Shown here one piece after another: positions 24,466 to 35,712 of a DNA stretch of 64,000 nucleotides. The translations under genes were made by a program, and so were the position numbers. The stretch lies in contig OX388317.1 of the NCBI GenBank assembly GCA_947579605.1, positions 14,341,384 to 14,405,383 of the forward strand. The letters run 5' to 3'. This DNA comes from Athripsodes cinereus. Its lineage: Eukaryota; Arthropoda; Insecta; Trichoptera; Leptoceridae. Every line of letters begins with the position of its first letter. Position 1 is the stretch's first letter. The notes beneath the pieces were generated by a model. The model was not told the DNA's origin, made no database searches, and was given only the letters and a program-made list of their open reading frames with translations.

Positions 24466-24879
24466 TATTTCATTCCCTGCTAGCAACTTCTTTATCGTGT
24501 TTGGGTAGGTACTTACTAGTTTGCATGCATTAACCAATAATTTAAGTTACCCCTAGTTATTATACCTGATCTACATACATGCATACATAACTAATATACA
24601 TACTACATAATATTATGTACATATTTGACGGGGTATACGTTTATGTGACTTACATAAATAATCATATTATACAATAGAACTTTGTTTATATAGAACGTGG
24701 AATCACCAGAATATAATAGTTACACTTTTATTCAGTAAGTCTTAGAGTGACTTGTAGAAGGCATCTAGTATTCACAAAACATCACGTCTGAAAAATCATA
24801 CCCTTATAACATTATTATTATTATTACTTATCATAAGACGGTTCTTACGAGGACCAATGCGATCTCAGAAGAAAACTTT

Positions 24880-25430
24880 AAACGATGTTGAAATGTTGAA
24901 ATAGCTTTATTTCTCAGATATTTCAGGAGTCCAAGGACTCCTATTTATCCGTTTAGGTGACAATTTATTAATATTTGAACTCTCTGTAGTCTAATACCAC
25001 TATGCCAGTGTTGGTATCTCCGATCCTACCACGTCAGTGGGCGGGGGACTCGGCTGACGTAGCAGATCCCATCTTGAGACCCACACATCCACGAATGCCT
25101 TAAAGCGTGAAGCGTTTGTGGCATTTAAAAACACTTCCCCAAACCAGATGGGTCGAGGAGTGTCAGCAGTCATACCCAGAATCATTTCCCCTCTTGCATC
25201 CATCATCAAAGGACTTTAAACGATATCCAAACGATAACACAACTGCAATATATCCTCGATTTTTCTTATAAATTCTGCATACGTCACGTTAAAGATATCA
25301 ACTTCTCCAGCCAGACCATTAAATATTTGAATAGCCCTTCCCACTGGAGAGTTTGCTAATATGTTTGTTCTGCTTTGAGGCTGGTAGAAAATCGTGGTGC
25401 TGAGAACGTCCATTTGCATCGAGATCATAT
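24880..25430 (-). pseudogene. LINE C-terminal remnant and 3' UTR
   Basis: The minus strand has 'ANSPVGRAIQIFNGLAGEVD' then 'IFNVTYAEFIRKIEDIL', the usual final motif of jockey-like ORF2 proteins (SP..RA...DIF....F...I), ending at 25216. A second short frame and then a 3' UTR with AATAAA and a TTTCAACATTTCAAC tail follow down to about 24880. Confidence 0.65.
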
Positions 25431-25477
25431 TATATATTGAAATTATCCAGTATTATTGGATTAAATGGAAGATGGTT

Positions 25478-25615
25478 GGTTAGATGGAAGAAATCACTAT
25501 ATAGTGATAATCTCGCCACTGCACATCATCACATTTTTTCCTGTGTATATTGCCCTATTTTATTTGTTATATGAATGATGATGTGCAAGAAGAATAAAAT
25601 AAATAAATAAATAAA
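25478..25615 (+). repeat. LINE 3' end
   Basis: GGTTAGATGGAAGAAATCAC, GTGATAATCTCGCCACTGCA, GATGATGTGCAAGAAGAA and an AAATAAATAAATAAATAAA tail; a good copy of the 18.0 and 35.6 kb family. Confidence 0.8.
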
Positions 25616-26609
25616 ATAAATATGATACCGTTGAGTAATTTGAAAAAAAATATATTTCTATCGAGTATAAGTACGTCTCTTTAAAAAATTGCTCATCTCT
25701 GATATGGGACTATGTGGTTTACGCGATTCCGCACAAAGACAAATGCTGGTGAGGTTTTTTTGAAGTTTACCATTGACTTACATTATCCAACTATAATAAA
25801 ATTATTATTTTCTCATTACAAGATAATATTATATTCGAATGTAATAATATTATCTTCACTTAACCTTTGCCCGATGATGAGAGCGGAAGCTCTTGAAACC
25901 CTGTTCGCGTACCTATTATAATAAAGTCAATGTGGAAATACTAAATGTATAGTGGTTTATTTTTATTAATTTGACAGTGAATGCGTAAAATGAAAAGAGT
26001 TGTCGTTCGTATAACCCAAGTTTTATTGTACAGAGTTTAACTTGCTATGTTTTACTTATTTAGTAGGTACCTACTCAATATTCATTCACATATAAATAAG
26101 GGGAACGATTAATGTTTATTATTTTGAAACATTTTATATGAAAAGATGAAGTAATCAATGAATAGGTGGCCACCACCTACCCACTCAGTGGTCGCACATA
26201 CATATACATACAGTACAAAGGTACATAATTTACAGCAATGGGGCGTGCATAGTATACCTGGTAATTATTAACATGATTAATATTTAAGCATTCATGATTT
26301 TCAATCAATAAATTGATTTGGACCGGAGTGTTTGCGTGCTACACGATATGGTAAGTTTGTTTTATATCAAAAATAAATTATATAATATCAAAAGCTTACT
26401 TTTATTTAGTAGGTACTTGTTATTTACCAATAAACCCTTTAATGAAAAATACTAGTGTACATACACTTGTACATACCAATACACCGCCTCTCTTGCAGAC
26501 CAGACATAAAGGATTGACTACCGTATACGTTCTACCCTTCACAAAAACTTCTCGTTTGCATCAAATCCAGTTTCATGCTATGTATGTTCTCTTAACCGGC
26601 TGCCATATA

Positions 26610-26960
26610 GGTAGAGTCTTGGAACCTAACCAAGGTTCAAGAGCGGAAGCTACTTATTTTCGAAAAGAAGTATCTCAGAAGGATATTGGATTTTAGGTGG
26701 TATGAGCATGTTACAAATATGATACTATGCACCAGAGCAGATCTGTAGTGTCCTTAATACAGGAGAGACGATGGTCCTGGTTGGCCAATGTTTTGAAAAT
26801 GTTCAGTGATATTTGGCCAAAAATAACACTGTTCTTTCGCTCACAAGGGTTTAGACAGAAGTTGGGAAGAGGTGAGGCAATTGGCGCAGAAAAGCTCTGA
26901 ACGAAGGTGACTGGTTTCCGTCCTGTGCTCCCGAGAGAAGCGTTGAAGGCTGAAATGATG
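26610..26960 (+). pseudogene. LINE reverse-transcriptase C-terminal remnant
   Basis: Broken frames read 'LTKVQERKLLIFEKKYLRRI', 'LIQERRWSWLANVLKM', 'WEEVRQLAQKSSERR' and 'LVSVLCSREKR'. This is the usual order of motifs after the RT domain. A related end is at 44.5 kb. Frameshifts and stops show that it is dead. Confidence 0.7.
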
Positions 26961-27394
26961 ATGATGTTCTCCTATTTGATGGGCTCTTGGATTTATTATA
27001 TTGGATTTAATATTGATTGACATTCATTTAATATACCGTAATGCGTGCAAGAATAATATCAAGTAATTACGTAGGTACCTAATTTAATATCGACTTCAAC
27101 TTTTTTGCAAAATCTACCATGTAAATTTTATAAATACATTGTTGGTATAATGTTGTTAATGATTTTGACTAAATCATATTTAACGAATATTTGTTTTTGT
27201 TAAAAATCGTGCTTATTACACGATTTCTTGCTAACACAGTTTTCAACTACATTGAAGGCCATTTTGACATCAATTGACATCAAAGTTTGGATAAGCATGT
27301 TATAAATGATAGGTAAAATCCTATCTATACCAGAACAATACCAAGACATGAAGCTGTCATTGGGATTTATAAGAGAGAATATCGGAGCCTCTGG

Positions 27395-27475
27395 CAAGCC
27401 ACCCTGTAGCTTAAGTTGACAAAGCACATCTCGCGACAAGATAGGTTGCGGGTTCAAGTCCCGTCAGGTTCACTA
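27395..27475 (+). repeat. tRNA-like sequence / SINE head
   Basis: TGTAGCTTAAGTTGACA is A-box-like and GGGTTCAAGTCCCG (about 27449-27462) is a good pol III B box. No complete cloverleaf was found by eye. Confidence 0.4.
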
Positions 27476-27949
27476 CCATATGAGATGACGTTGTTTTCTC
27501 TAAGCTTTATATGGTAGTTTCGTGTGTTAAATTTATATAAATTTACATTAGAATGTGCATATTATTAAGCAATCATTTTCATACCAAATATTCTGTTGAT
27601 GGCATATTAAAAATACCGAATGTAATTTAAGAATAATATAATAGATTTTGATCATATTATGCAGCTCTGATAGATGTAATATTAATTATTGTCATGTGCT
27701 TTGTAAGTTTATAAAACTTTTTTCATAGACAAGATGCTCAATGCGAATCTTTAATTATTTATTTACTCACATGCTCATAAGACCTAATAATAAAAGGTAT
27801 TTGGTGTCTATTATATTTTATATGTACCTATGTACAATTACCCATAATTTATTGTTCATTTGCGTTATTTTAGTGATGGGACAGAGTAGCACCGATCTTT
27901 AAATAGTTTTAATATTTATTTGTATTATATTCATTAATTGAAGTATTAC

Positions 27950-28250
27950 GTAGAGCAAATGCTCATAGAGAATTGTTCACAACAATCAAGCTCCGTAAAA
28001 CTTCATATTTTGGTCACATAATGAGAGGAGAAAAATATGCCATCCTAAAACTAATCATAGAAGGGAAGATTGAGGGCCGTAGAGGGGTTGGAAGAAGGCG
28101 GATTTCCTGGCTCCAGAACATTCAGGAGTGGACCGGGATGAGAGGTGTGGAGGAGCTGTTTCGTGCTGTCCGGAACAGGAGGGATTTCTCCCAAGTGGTC
28201 GTCAACGTCGGGGGGACCCGACAAGACACATAGAGAAGAAGAAGAAGATT
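27950..28250 (+). pseudogene. LINE reverse-transcriptase C-terminus with (AGA)n tail
   Basis: The frame reads 'LRKTSYFGHIMRGEKYAILK', 'LIIEGKIEGRRGVGRRRISW' and 'LQNIQEWTGMRGVEELFRAV' to a stop at 28231-28233, typical of insect LINE ORF2 C-termini ('FGHI.R....L..I.EGKIEG.R..GR...SWL'). A short AGAAGAAGAAGA tail follows. This block is intact and therefore fairly young. Confidence 0.8.
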
Positions 28251-28254
28251 ATAT

Positions 28255-28649
28255 TCATTATGAAGTTTCAATATATTGGGGCACTGTGTTCTGGGGACCC
28301 AGACTGTATAACCTGTTGCCTAGAGAATTTGGAGACATTATTTTAATGAGAAAATTTAAAAAGTTGGTCTTCGATTTTTTGATTGATGAGGGTAGAGATA
28401 AATGTAAGGAAATGTTTTCTTTGCTGGTGTAGAGTTGTGAGTGTTCTTGTATCTGATATTTTTATGTGTTTTATTTGTTCCTTACTTTTGTAATATCTAT
28501 GTTGTTTGTTGTTAGCCCCAATACAGGTGCATTGTACCTAGTGGGGCAGCAGCACCAACACTTTGTTAATAATTAATGTGTTATAGTATTTTTCTCAAAA
28601 ATGTGTAAATATTTTTATGGATAAAAAAATTTGAATTTGAAATTTGAAT
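28255..28649 (+). pseudogene. Second LINE 3' end with TTTGAA repeat tail
   Basis: 'FWGPRLYNLLPREFGDI' and 'MRKFKKLVFDFLIDE' (stop at 28430-28432) is the classic final motif of jockey/CR1-like ORF2. A short 3' UTR ends in TTTGAATTTGAAATTTGAA (28630s-28648). It abuts the preceding LINE tail. Confidence 0.75.
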
Positions 28650-29324
28650 CTATACCTATCTATAAATGTCCCATAAACATTTGCAAGTTTCATGCATCTC
28701 TCCTAGATCAAGTAGGTATATATGAGATTGTCATTATAACCATTATATCATCGAAGCTGCAAAATAGGGTTTAAGAAAATTCAAAGCTTGTGGAAAGAAG
28801 AAAATAGTAGGTATCTATACACATAATATGAATGTGTGTTATTTTCATAAATTATGAATGTTGTATTAATCTATAGTAAAAAAATGTCCATTGGAATTAC
28901 GTTGAAAAAATTATGTAATATAACAACATAATAATATATTACAAATTATCATTGACTACGTGGGATGGACATAAACCAACTAGGCAAAGCAGTAGATATC
29001 CACTTCCTATATAGGGTGAAATAATTCCACAACGTTGAACTCTGAAACTGTAGGAAAAATACTTTGATGATGTCACATCATTTAAAAATGAATGAATTCA
29101 ACCCTCATAACACACACGGGTGGGGAGAATATCAGGTAATTGAATGGAAAAGTGCATTCTCTTTCATTGAACATAATCAATAAACAAAAACATGAAGCCT
29201 CATTCAAATACATTAAACCAAAGAGTCTCACAGTGAAATAATATATAATTATTATTAAGTATTATATTATAACCAATGGCGTATTGTTTGATGAACAAAT
29301 GAATTATTCATTCCTATCTATCTA

Positions 29325-29470
29325 TAACATCACATAGCCTTCTATAAGTCGAGTAACCTGTAGAATAGTTGCATGCATGTAAGTTGTCCTTTTAAGTACT
29401 TACTAAAAGCAAAATTATTTTTTTTACGATGGGTGGCAAATCTCAACACTGAATTGAACATATATATTAT
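29325..29470 (-). repeat. Family A SINE-like repeat, diverged
   Basis: ACATCACATAGCCTTCTATA, GTCGAGTAACCTGTAGA, GCATGCATGTAAGTTGTCC, GATGGGTGGCAAATCTC and ACTGAATTGAAC in family order. Confidence 0.65.
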
Positions 29471-29758
29471 TCATGATGTTTTAAGAACGGCTAATCATTT
29501 TCAGTTCTTCATTACTATACTTTTTAATTATCTTTAAAACATTTATTTTAATCACTAAACTGACTTTTCTATATAACCTAACACAATCTTGTTATTTATC
29601 ATCAGCTATTTTTACTTCTGTCTCAGTTTCGGATAAATGGAAGTGTGGTCGGTGGGTCTCCTTCAATTCGGAGTGTCAGTGGATTCATTATAAGTTATTA
29701 ACATACCGTCATGTCTTTCAGTGCCATGGAAAAAGACATTTAAGATGGAAAGACACAA

Positions 29759-30018
29759 CGTCGTTGGTTCAATGAAACCTCTTATGTGCTCCAAACCAAA
29801 TTTTACAGGGGACGCAAAAAAACTGTTTTAAAGTCCACAGATCAACAAATGTAATCAAATTTACTATCAAATTCATGTAAAACGTCTAAAATTTTACATG
29901 AATTTGATAATAAATTTGATTACATTTGTTGATCTGTGGAGTTTAATAAAACAGTTTTTTTGCGTCCCCTGTAAAATTTGGTTTGGAGCACATAAGAGGT
30001 TTCATTGAGCCAACGACG
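29759..30018. mobile_element. Near-perfect palindromic MITE, 260 bp
   Basis: The left arm starts CGTCGTTGGTTCAATGAAAC; the right arm ends with its inverse. Arms of about 120 bp match almost throughout around a short centre near 29890. No coding region and no clear target duplication. Confidence 0.8.
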
Positions 30019-30019
30019 A

Positions 30020-32430
30020 CATAGATTATCATTAAAAGAGATTCCGTGGTGGTATAGATGGTAAATAATAGAAGCTGAAATCAAATTGGTTGTTTACCTA
30101 TCTTTAATATAGGTATACATATTATAAGTCCAAAGGATTTGTATTGAACGTAACTGCTACAAATAGTAGTAAAATAGATAACAACAACTATGATTGAATA
30201 TTTGGTTAGCTACAATATTTCCCATACGAATGAGAATAAATAATATGTAGATAAGGATTTGTGCGACTAAAATGATTGTAAACTGTGAGTTGGTTATTAA
30301 CAAAAAGTAGAATGGAATGGAGTTCGGTAAAGAATAGGTCTCCTACTCGCTTCTACAAGTTTTCTGTAATTTCCATCTATATATTAAAGTTTCACTTTTT
30401 ACAATAGGTATATCATATTTTGACTAAAATGTTTCGCATTTATTTATTTCCTTTAAAATACAATACAGAATTACTGCAAAAATCTGTTACTAAACTTCAC
30501 TTTCTGTCACATTATAATATGATAGACATAATTATACCATCTGGAAGAATGCTAATAGGATGTAACAGTTTACTTGTAAGTTATTGGTTCCCCTATTTTT
30601 TGTTTGGAAAATTTGTATATAACGGATGATAAAATATACGAAGGTATGCTCAAGTAAACTGATTTAGATAGTCTGATTATGATTTATCATTATTTATTGT
30701 TTAGATATATATTACGTACATTTCGTGTGGTTTGAACATCCTGTGTGACATTTACATAATTAAAATTTTATTTTTAATTCAACCACGAGAAATTCTGTGT
30801 GATATTTATGTAATGAATAATCAAGGTTTTTATGTTCTACACACATTATGAACATGTTTTCATTGATACATTAACAAATATTAACGTAATGAATATAATG
30901 TGCCGATGTTTTCATCTAGATAAGGATTTGTCATGTCTCGAGTGTTTTGATTTCTCAGTAGTCAGTTAAAATATTGTACATTATTGGCGTACACATCATC
31001 CTCTAAATATATTTAAATATGAGAAATTTAAATAAAAGCAGGAAGATGTAAGAAAGTTTTTTCAAAAATCAGTGTGACTTTTTAAAAAAACATCGGGTGA
31101 AAATTATTTCGTAAAGCCTTCAAAGAACTTAATGGGGCACCCAAAATACAAGTTTTTGTATTGCATGTACCTAGCAAACTATTACTAAGTGTGGCCTATG
31201 GAGGTTAATTTTTTTCACCTGTTGACTAGTCTTGGGATACATAGTTATCCATATTCTGAGATTTCAAAAAATCAATAATTAATACTAAAGGCTTACAAAT
31301 TATTTCGTTGTCATATATTGTAATAGATATATTTTATTATGTAAGTATCTACTAATTAGAAAAAGTTAGTTTGAAACGAGCGAAAAAAGAAGCTTCTGTT
31401 CTCAAAAATTGTATACTCATTATATTAGAGATGGAAATAAATATGAACGTTTCAGTTAGTTGTAGGTAGAGCATTATTTTGATATATTTTCAACAAGTTT
31501 CAATTGCAATTCCACATCAAACGATTACCCCTTAATTTTCTCATGAATTTTTTCACTAAACTCATGACCCCAACTTTAATAGTTTTTGTTATGTTTTGAG
31601 ATTACGCTTGTTGAGTGTCAGATTTAGTTAGAAATTGGAAGGATTTTTATAATCTTCATAAATAGGACAGGCTTATAGTAGGTAGGTACCTTATTAAAAT
31701 TAAGGAGTACATAATTTCTTTTTAATTATTTATATCACTTAAGTCACTTTTGTCCTAAGTTTATTTTATTCTTTCACTTATTTTTTTAAGTTTTTAGTGA
31801 TGAGGACATAATTTGATGATTAGTCACAAGATAAACCTTTATTTTCAGTTCCACGTTTTGAGAAATATGAGAGAAAACATCTTCTCAATGATATTTTATC
31901 AATGATCCATTGCATTGGCTTCTTTAAAATATTTTGGCAATAGACTTTATTTTTTATTGAAGTTCGTTTGCTCCGAGTTTCACATTCCACTGATTATAAA
32001 GAAATGGAAAGTTATTGTTCACTTTTATTTTACAGGATAATTCATACCTTTAATAAACATTATTTAATATTGGTGAAGTTTTAATACCTCTTTAGTTTCT
32101 AATATGTAAAAGTATCATGTCATTTTGATGAGCGTGAATAATTTCACTTTTCTCTGTATACAAAACCAAATTGGTAAATGGCCTAGAGATGTATATACGT
32201 AGGTGTAAAGTATATTATATACCTAGTAGCTACCTACACACAAAAACATGTCTGACACGATTTCTTAAGTTTACAAAATGTTTCTTTTACATTGATTCTG
32301 TTACAAAGTAAATAATATAATATTTTTTATTTAGTTTTCATTCATCGAATCAAATAATAGAAAGAGAGAAAGGCGTGCTTTCATAAAACCGATGTATTCA
32401 GCTGCATGTGTCGTTCAGTAATACATGCGT
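30020..32430. other. No gene seen
   Basis: AT-rich intron sequence between the palindromic MITE and the nested ORF; nothing recognisable. Confidence 0.45.
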
Positions 32431-32439
32431 CTATCTTAA

Positions 32440-32790
32440 CTATGTGTAACTCTCGTCGTATTTCTTCACACGGTATAAATTTTTGTTCAGCTTAATTGGA
32501 AAGTTCTGAACTTTGTTTTTGTTGTAGTTGTAATCTTTGCTCTTCACAGTTTTATGTGAGAATAGGAATTCATCAAATCTGTCACATACTACATCATGAA
32601 CATCAGGCATAATACGATATGTATTCACAGGTTCATATACTGTCTCATAGTACGCGATACGCAGTTTACAATCAACTCTTTGACCAGGGGATGCATCTGA
32701 AAGTTGATAGGGATTTGAAAGGATACGATGCAATCTGTGGTAGATGTTTTCAGGATAGCTGGAAGTTTTGAGAGAGGAATATAGCAACAT
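32440..32790 (-). CDS. Hypothetical nested ORF, 105-116 aa
   Basis: A minus-strand open frame inside the DGK intron, just downstream of the first coding exon. I do not recognise it. From an ATG at 32790 it gives 116 aa. A CTTCCAG acceptor-like site near 32757 suggests that the true exon may begin at 'YPENIYHRLHRILSNPYQL', making this the last exon of a nested gene. The product is charged and tyrosine-rich, with 'YRIMPDVHDVVCDRFDEF' in the middle and a basic C-terminus ending 'KKYDESYT'; there is no signal peptide or membrane segment. AATAAA on the minus strand at about 32327-32332 lies about 110 bases after the stop. It cannot be an in-frame alternative exon of DGK, because the phase is wrong. 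It reads like protein rather than random AT-rich sequence, but chance remains possible. Confidence 0.4.
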   Translation of the reverse strand: MLLYSSLKTSSYPENIYHRLHRILSNPYQLSDASPGQRVDCKLRIAYYETVYEPVNTYRIMPDVHDVVCDRFDEFLFSHKTVKSKDYNYNKNKVQNFPIKLNKNLYRVKKYDESYT

Positions 32791-32871
32791 TAGTGCGAAA
32801 TAGTATGGTAGTGTAATGAAATGGATGGGTCGTTAGAGGGGTATGGCCGTGCGGGCGATGTGTGTGCGTAC

Positions 32872-33010
32872 CTTCACAGTTGTACCCCTGTCCGATGAGG
32901 CCCCACAGCAAGTCCGAGCAGTGGTGACAGTACGTGGGCTTGTGGAACGTTTTCTTGCCGAAGGAGTGGCCGCGGGCGGAGAGCTCGTCCGCGGACGGCA
33001 CGACCGCCAT
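32872..33010 (-). CDS. DGKQ: Diacylglycerol kinase theta-type, first coding exon (first half of C1 domain)
   Basis: Starts at ATG 33010-33008 in an AAAG-ATG-GCG context and runs 46 codons plus one base to a GTACGC donor (32866-32871). After a short leader ('MAVVPSADELSARG') comes 'HSFGKKTFHKPTYCHHC' and 'SDLLWGLIGQGYNCE', the first half of a C1 zinc finger. The other half is exon 2 at 1104-1183. The family phosphorylates diacylglycerol to phosphatidic acid, ending C1/PKC-type signalling. The exon sits in a CpG-rich patch unlike the AT-rich surroundings, as expected near a promoter. A longer frame begins upstream only from a GTG, so I prefer this ATG. A possible acceptor (TTCGCCAG, exon from 33041) would join it to an upstream noncoding exon. 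Identity is inferred from the C1 sequence alone, since the kinase domain is not in view. Confidence 0.85.
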
Positions 33011-33634
33011 CTTTCCGGCCGCCGCGCGTCGCGCGCGAACTCTGGCGAACACAAATACACGACACTCACGCACGTTTCACACTCATATTTACAGGTTTAC
33101 GTGATGTCGAAACCGTACGCGAACATCGTAGTGCCTCTTAGACGGGCTGTGACGGCCGGGCACCCGCCTACGGCTCATTCTCGTACGCCGAGACGAGCTT
33201 CGCACGGCTGTTGACCATAACGCTGGATACTTCTACTTCTCTTCTGCCAGGTTTGCCCGCGCAATATTTTACTCTGCGCAAGCACCCTCTCCCACTCTTA
33301 TTTTTCAGCACGATTACAAACGGGATTTCCCGATTAGATTCGACACGCTACGGACTTTTCCGAATTCAGATCTGAAGAGGAAAATTATTATCGAGAAAAC
33401 ACTACAAGTATAAGTGAAAATTATTATCATTACTATAGAATACTGAAAAAAGTAATCATTATATGTTTTTGTAATTTCGTTATTAATGAAATATTCCATT
33501 TACATATTCGATGCTTTTCACTTGGTCGGTTCCTCAATGCTGAAGCTCGTGTCCTCTATAACTGTAGTTGGGCGTTATGTCTTCCTATTGTCTTGATGTT
33601 ATTGACCGAAGGTACTTGTTGGAAATCCATTTCA

Positions 33635-33847
33635 AGATAAATTGAAAAAAAAACACAGTATGTAGTTAACTTCCAAATGACTTTTATTAACTTCGCGTAC
33701 TAGTATTCGGAGACTCTCAACTCCATCATCAGGCGATTAGTAAAAAGTAACTAATACTTTTTACTAATCGCCTGATGATGGAGTCGAGAGTCTCCGAATA
33801 CTTGTACGCGAAGTTAATAAAAGTCTGTGTTTTTCTTCAATTTATCT
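33635..33847. mobile_element. Inverted-repeat element with hammerhead-like cores on both strands
   Basis: Two inverted arms meet at TAAAAAGTAACTAATACTTT. On the plus strand CTGATGA (33772-33778) is followed by a GGAG..CTCC stem, GAA (33796-33798), a short TAC-TT-GTA stem and C (33807). Flanking ACTAATCGC and GCGAAGTTAAT can pair as stem I. The left arm repeats this on the minus strand (TCATCAG at 33726-33732). A possible Penelope-type or retrozyme-type remnant; cleavage activity is unknown. Confidence 0.55.
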
Positions 33848-34323
33848 CTTCCTATTGTGTTCCTTTAGGACCTTTAGGTGGTTCTATCTGAAACCCATTA
33901 TGTATTAAATAGAACATTTTTTTTTATTTCATCTCATTTTGCTTGCATGGAAAATAATTATAGGTACAGTTAAATAATTATAAATCACTCGATTAAACCT
34001 TTACTTCAACACATACTAAAATAATATGTCTAGGTATATAACATGACCCTAAGTATGGCACTAAGATAAGTGGATCTTTTAGAAACATACTATAAGTTGA
34101 CATGAACAAAACAAAAAAAAAACTATTTAAACGCTATTTTCATTCGAAATTATTTTGAAACAAAATCGTTTCATTTTCGTTTCTTCGATATTCTATTTTC
34201 GTTCCCAGCCTGCTTTCATCGACGAGTATTATGTTCGTGTATGACCGTGTTTTCCCGATGTCTTCCGATGAATTTCCCGACGCCGGGAAGAATGCGTGCG
34301 CATAAGGCGTCGCGCGCACTCAC

Positions 34324-34376
34324 CGCGCCTACCGACGTCCTTATGATGGACGCTCTAGACGTCGCTCCTCCTTTTA
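34324..34376 (-). other. Candidate 5' untranslated exon and promoter patch of the DGK gene
   Basis: A CpG-rich block (about 34255-34380) in AT-rich surroundings carries a strong minus-strand donor GTGAGT at 34318-34323, preceded by GGCGCG. It could splice to the acceptor at 33042-33043 just before the first coding exon. No transcript evidence is available, so the alternative is transcription starting near 33.1-33.3 kb. Confidence 0.35.
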
Positions 34377-34984
34377 ATTACTGAAAACAAAAATTTATTA
34401 TAAAATTATTCATGCATTGATTAAGTGGTATCATTGGATTTGTTTGATATACCTAATGTTCAAATGAAATTACAAACTATTAAGATAATACTATAATTCA
34501 ATTTTATTAGAAAAACATGTAGGTACATTCATACATATATAAATAAAGAAGATTTTATATTTTGGTAACACTGATATTGTATGGATTTATTGGAAAGTTA
34601 TCTATGATTGCGAGCTTTTCAAATGAAATTTTTGTATTCCTGTTCAAGGAACCTAATAATATTTTCCCTTTCTTTTCTTTTTTATACCCAATAATAGTTG
34701 AACAATTATACACATACATTTATATTAAATACATTCAATTAACTGTTAATTGAAATTCTTGTCAGAAATGCATTTTTTCAAAAACCATGCAAAAAATATT
34801 TATGTATATCAAGAAATCTTATCATTTTTATGTTGAAACTAGTATTTTGAACGTCACTTCTGTAGTTTCATGAATCCAAACTCGGTGTTAGTCTACCTAC
34901 TTAATTTTAAAGTTATAAAGTTTACAGATATATCTTTTTAAAAAAAAAATCTGTGGAGTCCCCTGTGTAGAACAAGTCTCTGAC

Positions 34985-35262
34985 TTTTTCTTGTAACTTT
35001 TCGAGTGTCGTTAAGCATTTTCAATTCGATGACGAGGTGTGCCACCCATTTAAAATGTATTAACTTTTATAGTTATTAATGATTTGGATGTTTGATAATT
35101 TGTGTGATTTTTGCTAATTCAACTGATAATATGACGTATCAACCATCTGTTGTGCACCTCAGAAATAAATAAATAAATAGGCACGGAGAGTGCACATTGC
35201 GTGTTGTTACATTTAGTCTGCTGGTTGCCCTATTTGCGGGAGTGTCATGATGGAATAGATGA
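34985..35262 (+). repeat. Family A SINE-like repeat, two fragments
   Basis: TTTCGAGTGTCGTTAAGC and GATGACGAGGTGTGCCACCC (to about 35065), then GGCACGGAGAGTGCACATTG, TTTAGTCTGCTGGTTGCCC and GTCATGATGGAATAG (35170-35262). Confidence 0.6.
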
Positions 35263-35603
35263 ATGAATAAATGAAGGTTTAAGGCTACATTAAGGTTTAA
35301 AAAAAATGTACAGTTCTGCCTAAAAAGGAAATATATTCTCTTATAGATTAACTTTTTATAGCATGACATTATTTATTCGTATTATGCAATAAAAATTTAA
35401 AGTACTATGTACTTCTTGATAATCCGAAAAAAAACAAAATTATGGACATAGATAGGTTTTTATAAAAAGTTAACAAAGTGAACTTATTTCGATTTTCATC
35501 CATAACTATATGCCTATCGTCTTTTTAAAAAAGTTTATTTAATAATTCAAGAGTTTTTGTTTTTAAACGACGAAAATCCAATTTTAATTTTACATATTAA
35601 ATT

Positions 35604-35712
35604 AAAATAAAAGTTTATTTATTTTTGCACATCTTCATTATACAACAGAATAAACAGAACAAAATATTAAGAGATCATCACTATAATTGAGTGATTTCTT
35701 TCATCTAACCAA
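35604..35712 (-). repeat. LINE 3' end
   Basis: Inverse of the 18.0/25.5 kb family: TTTGCACATCTTCATTATAC, ATCATCACTATAATTGAGTG and TTTCTTTCATCTAACCAAG. Confidence 0.7.

Larger units (their letters stand above)
1184..32871 (-). other. 31.7 kb first coding intron of the DGK gene
   Basis: Phase-1 intron splitting the C1 domain after 'GYNCE'. Donor GTACGC at the right end, acceptor TTTCAG at the left. Most of its length is transposon debris listed separately, plus six CRE palindromes and a polypurine/GAGA tract. Long 5' introns like this often carry regulatory elements; that role here is inference. Confidence 0.8.

Noticed and set aside
25000..25209. 69-codon minus-strand frame as an independent gene
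   Set aside because: It directly follows a LINE ORF2 C-terminus and precedes its 3' tail; more likely LINE 3' UTR.
26442..26696. 84-codon plus-strand frame as a gene
   Set aside because: Its end overlaps, in another frame, LINE RT motifs ('RKLLIFEKK'); no features of its own.
33011..33073. Longer N-terminus for DGK
   Set aside because: The extension has no ATG, only a GTG, and a likely splice acceptor lies within it.
32843..33214. 123-codon plus-strand frame across the DGK first exon
   Set aside because: Shadow of the CpG-rich C1-encoding exon on the other strand; no start context or homology.
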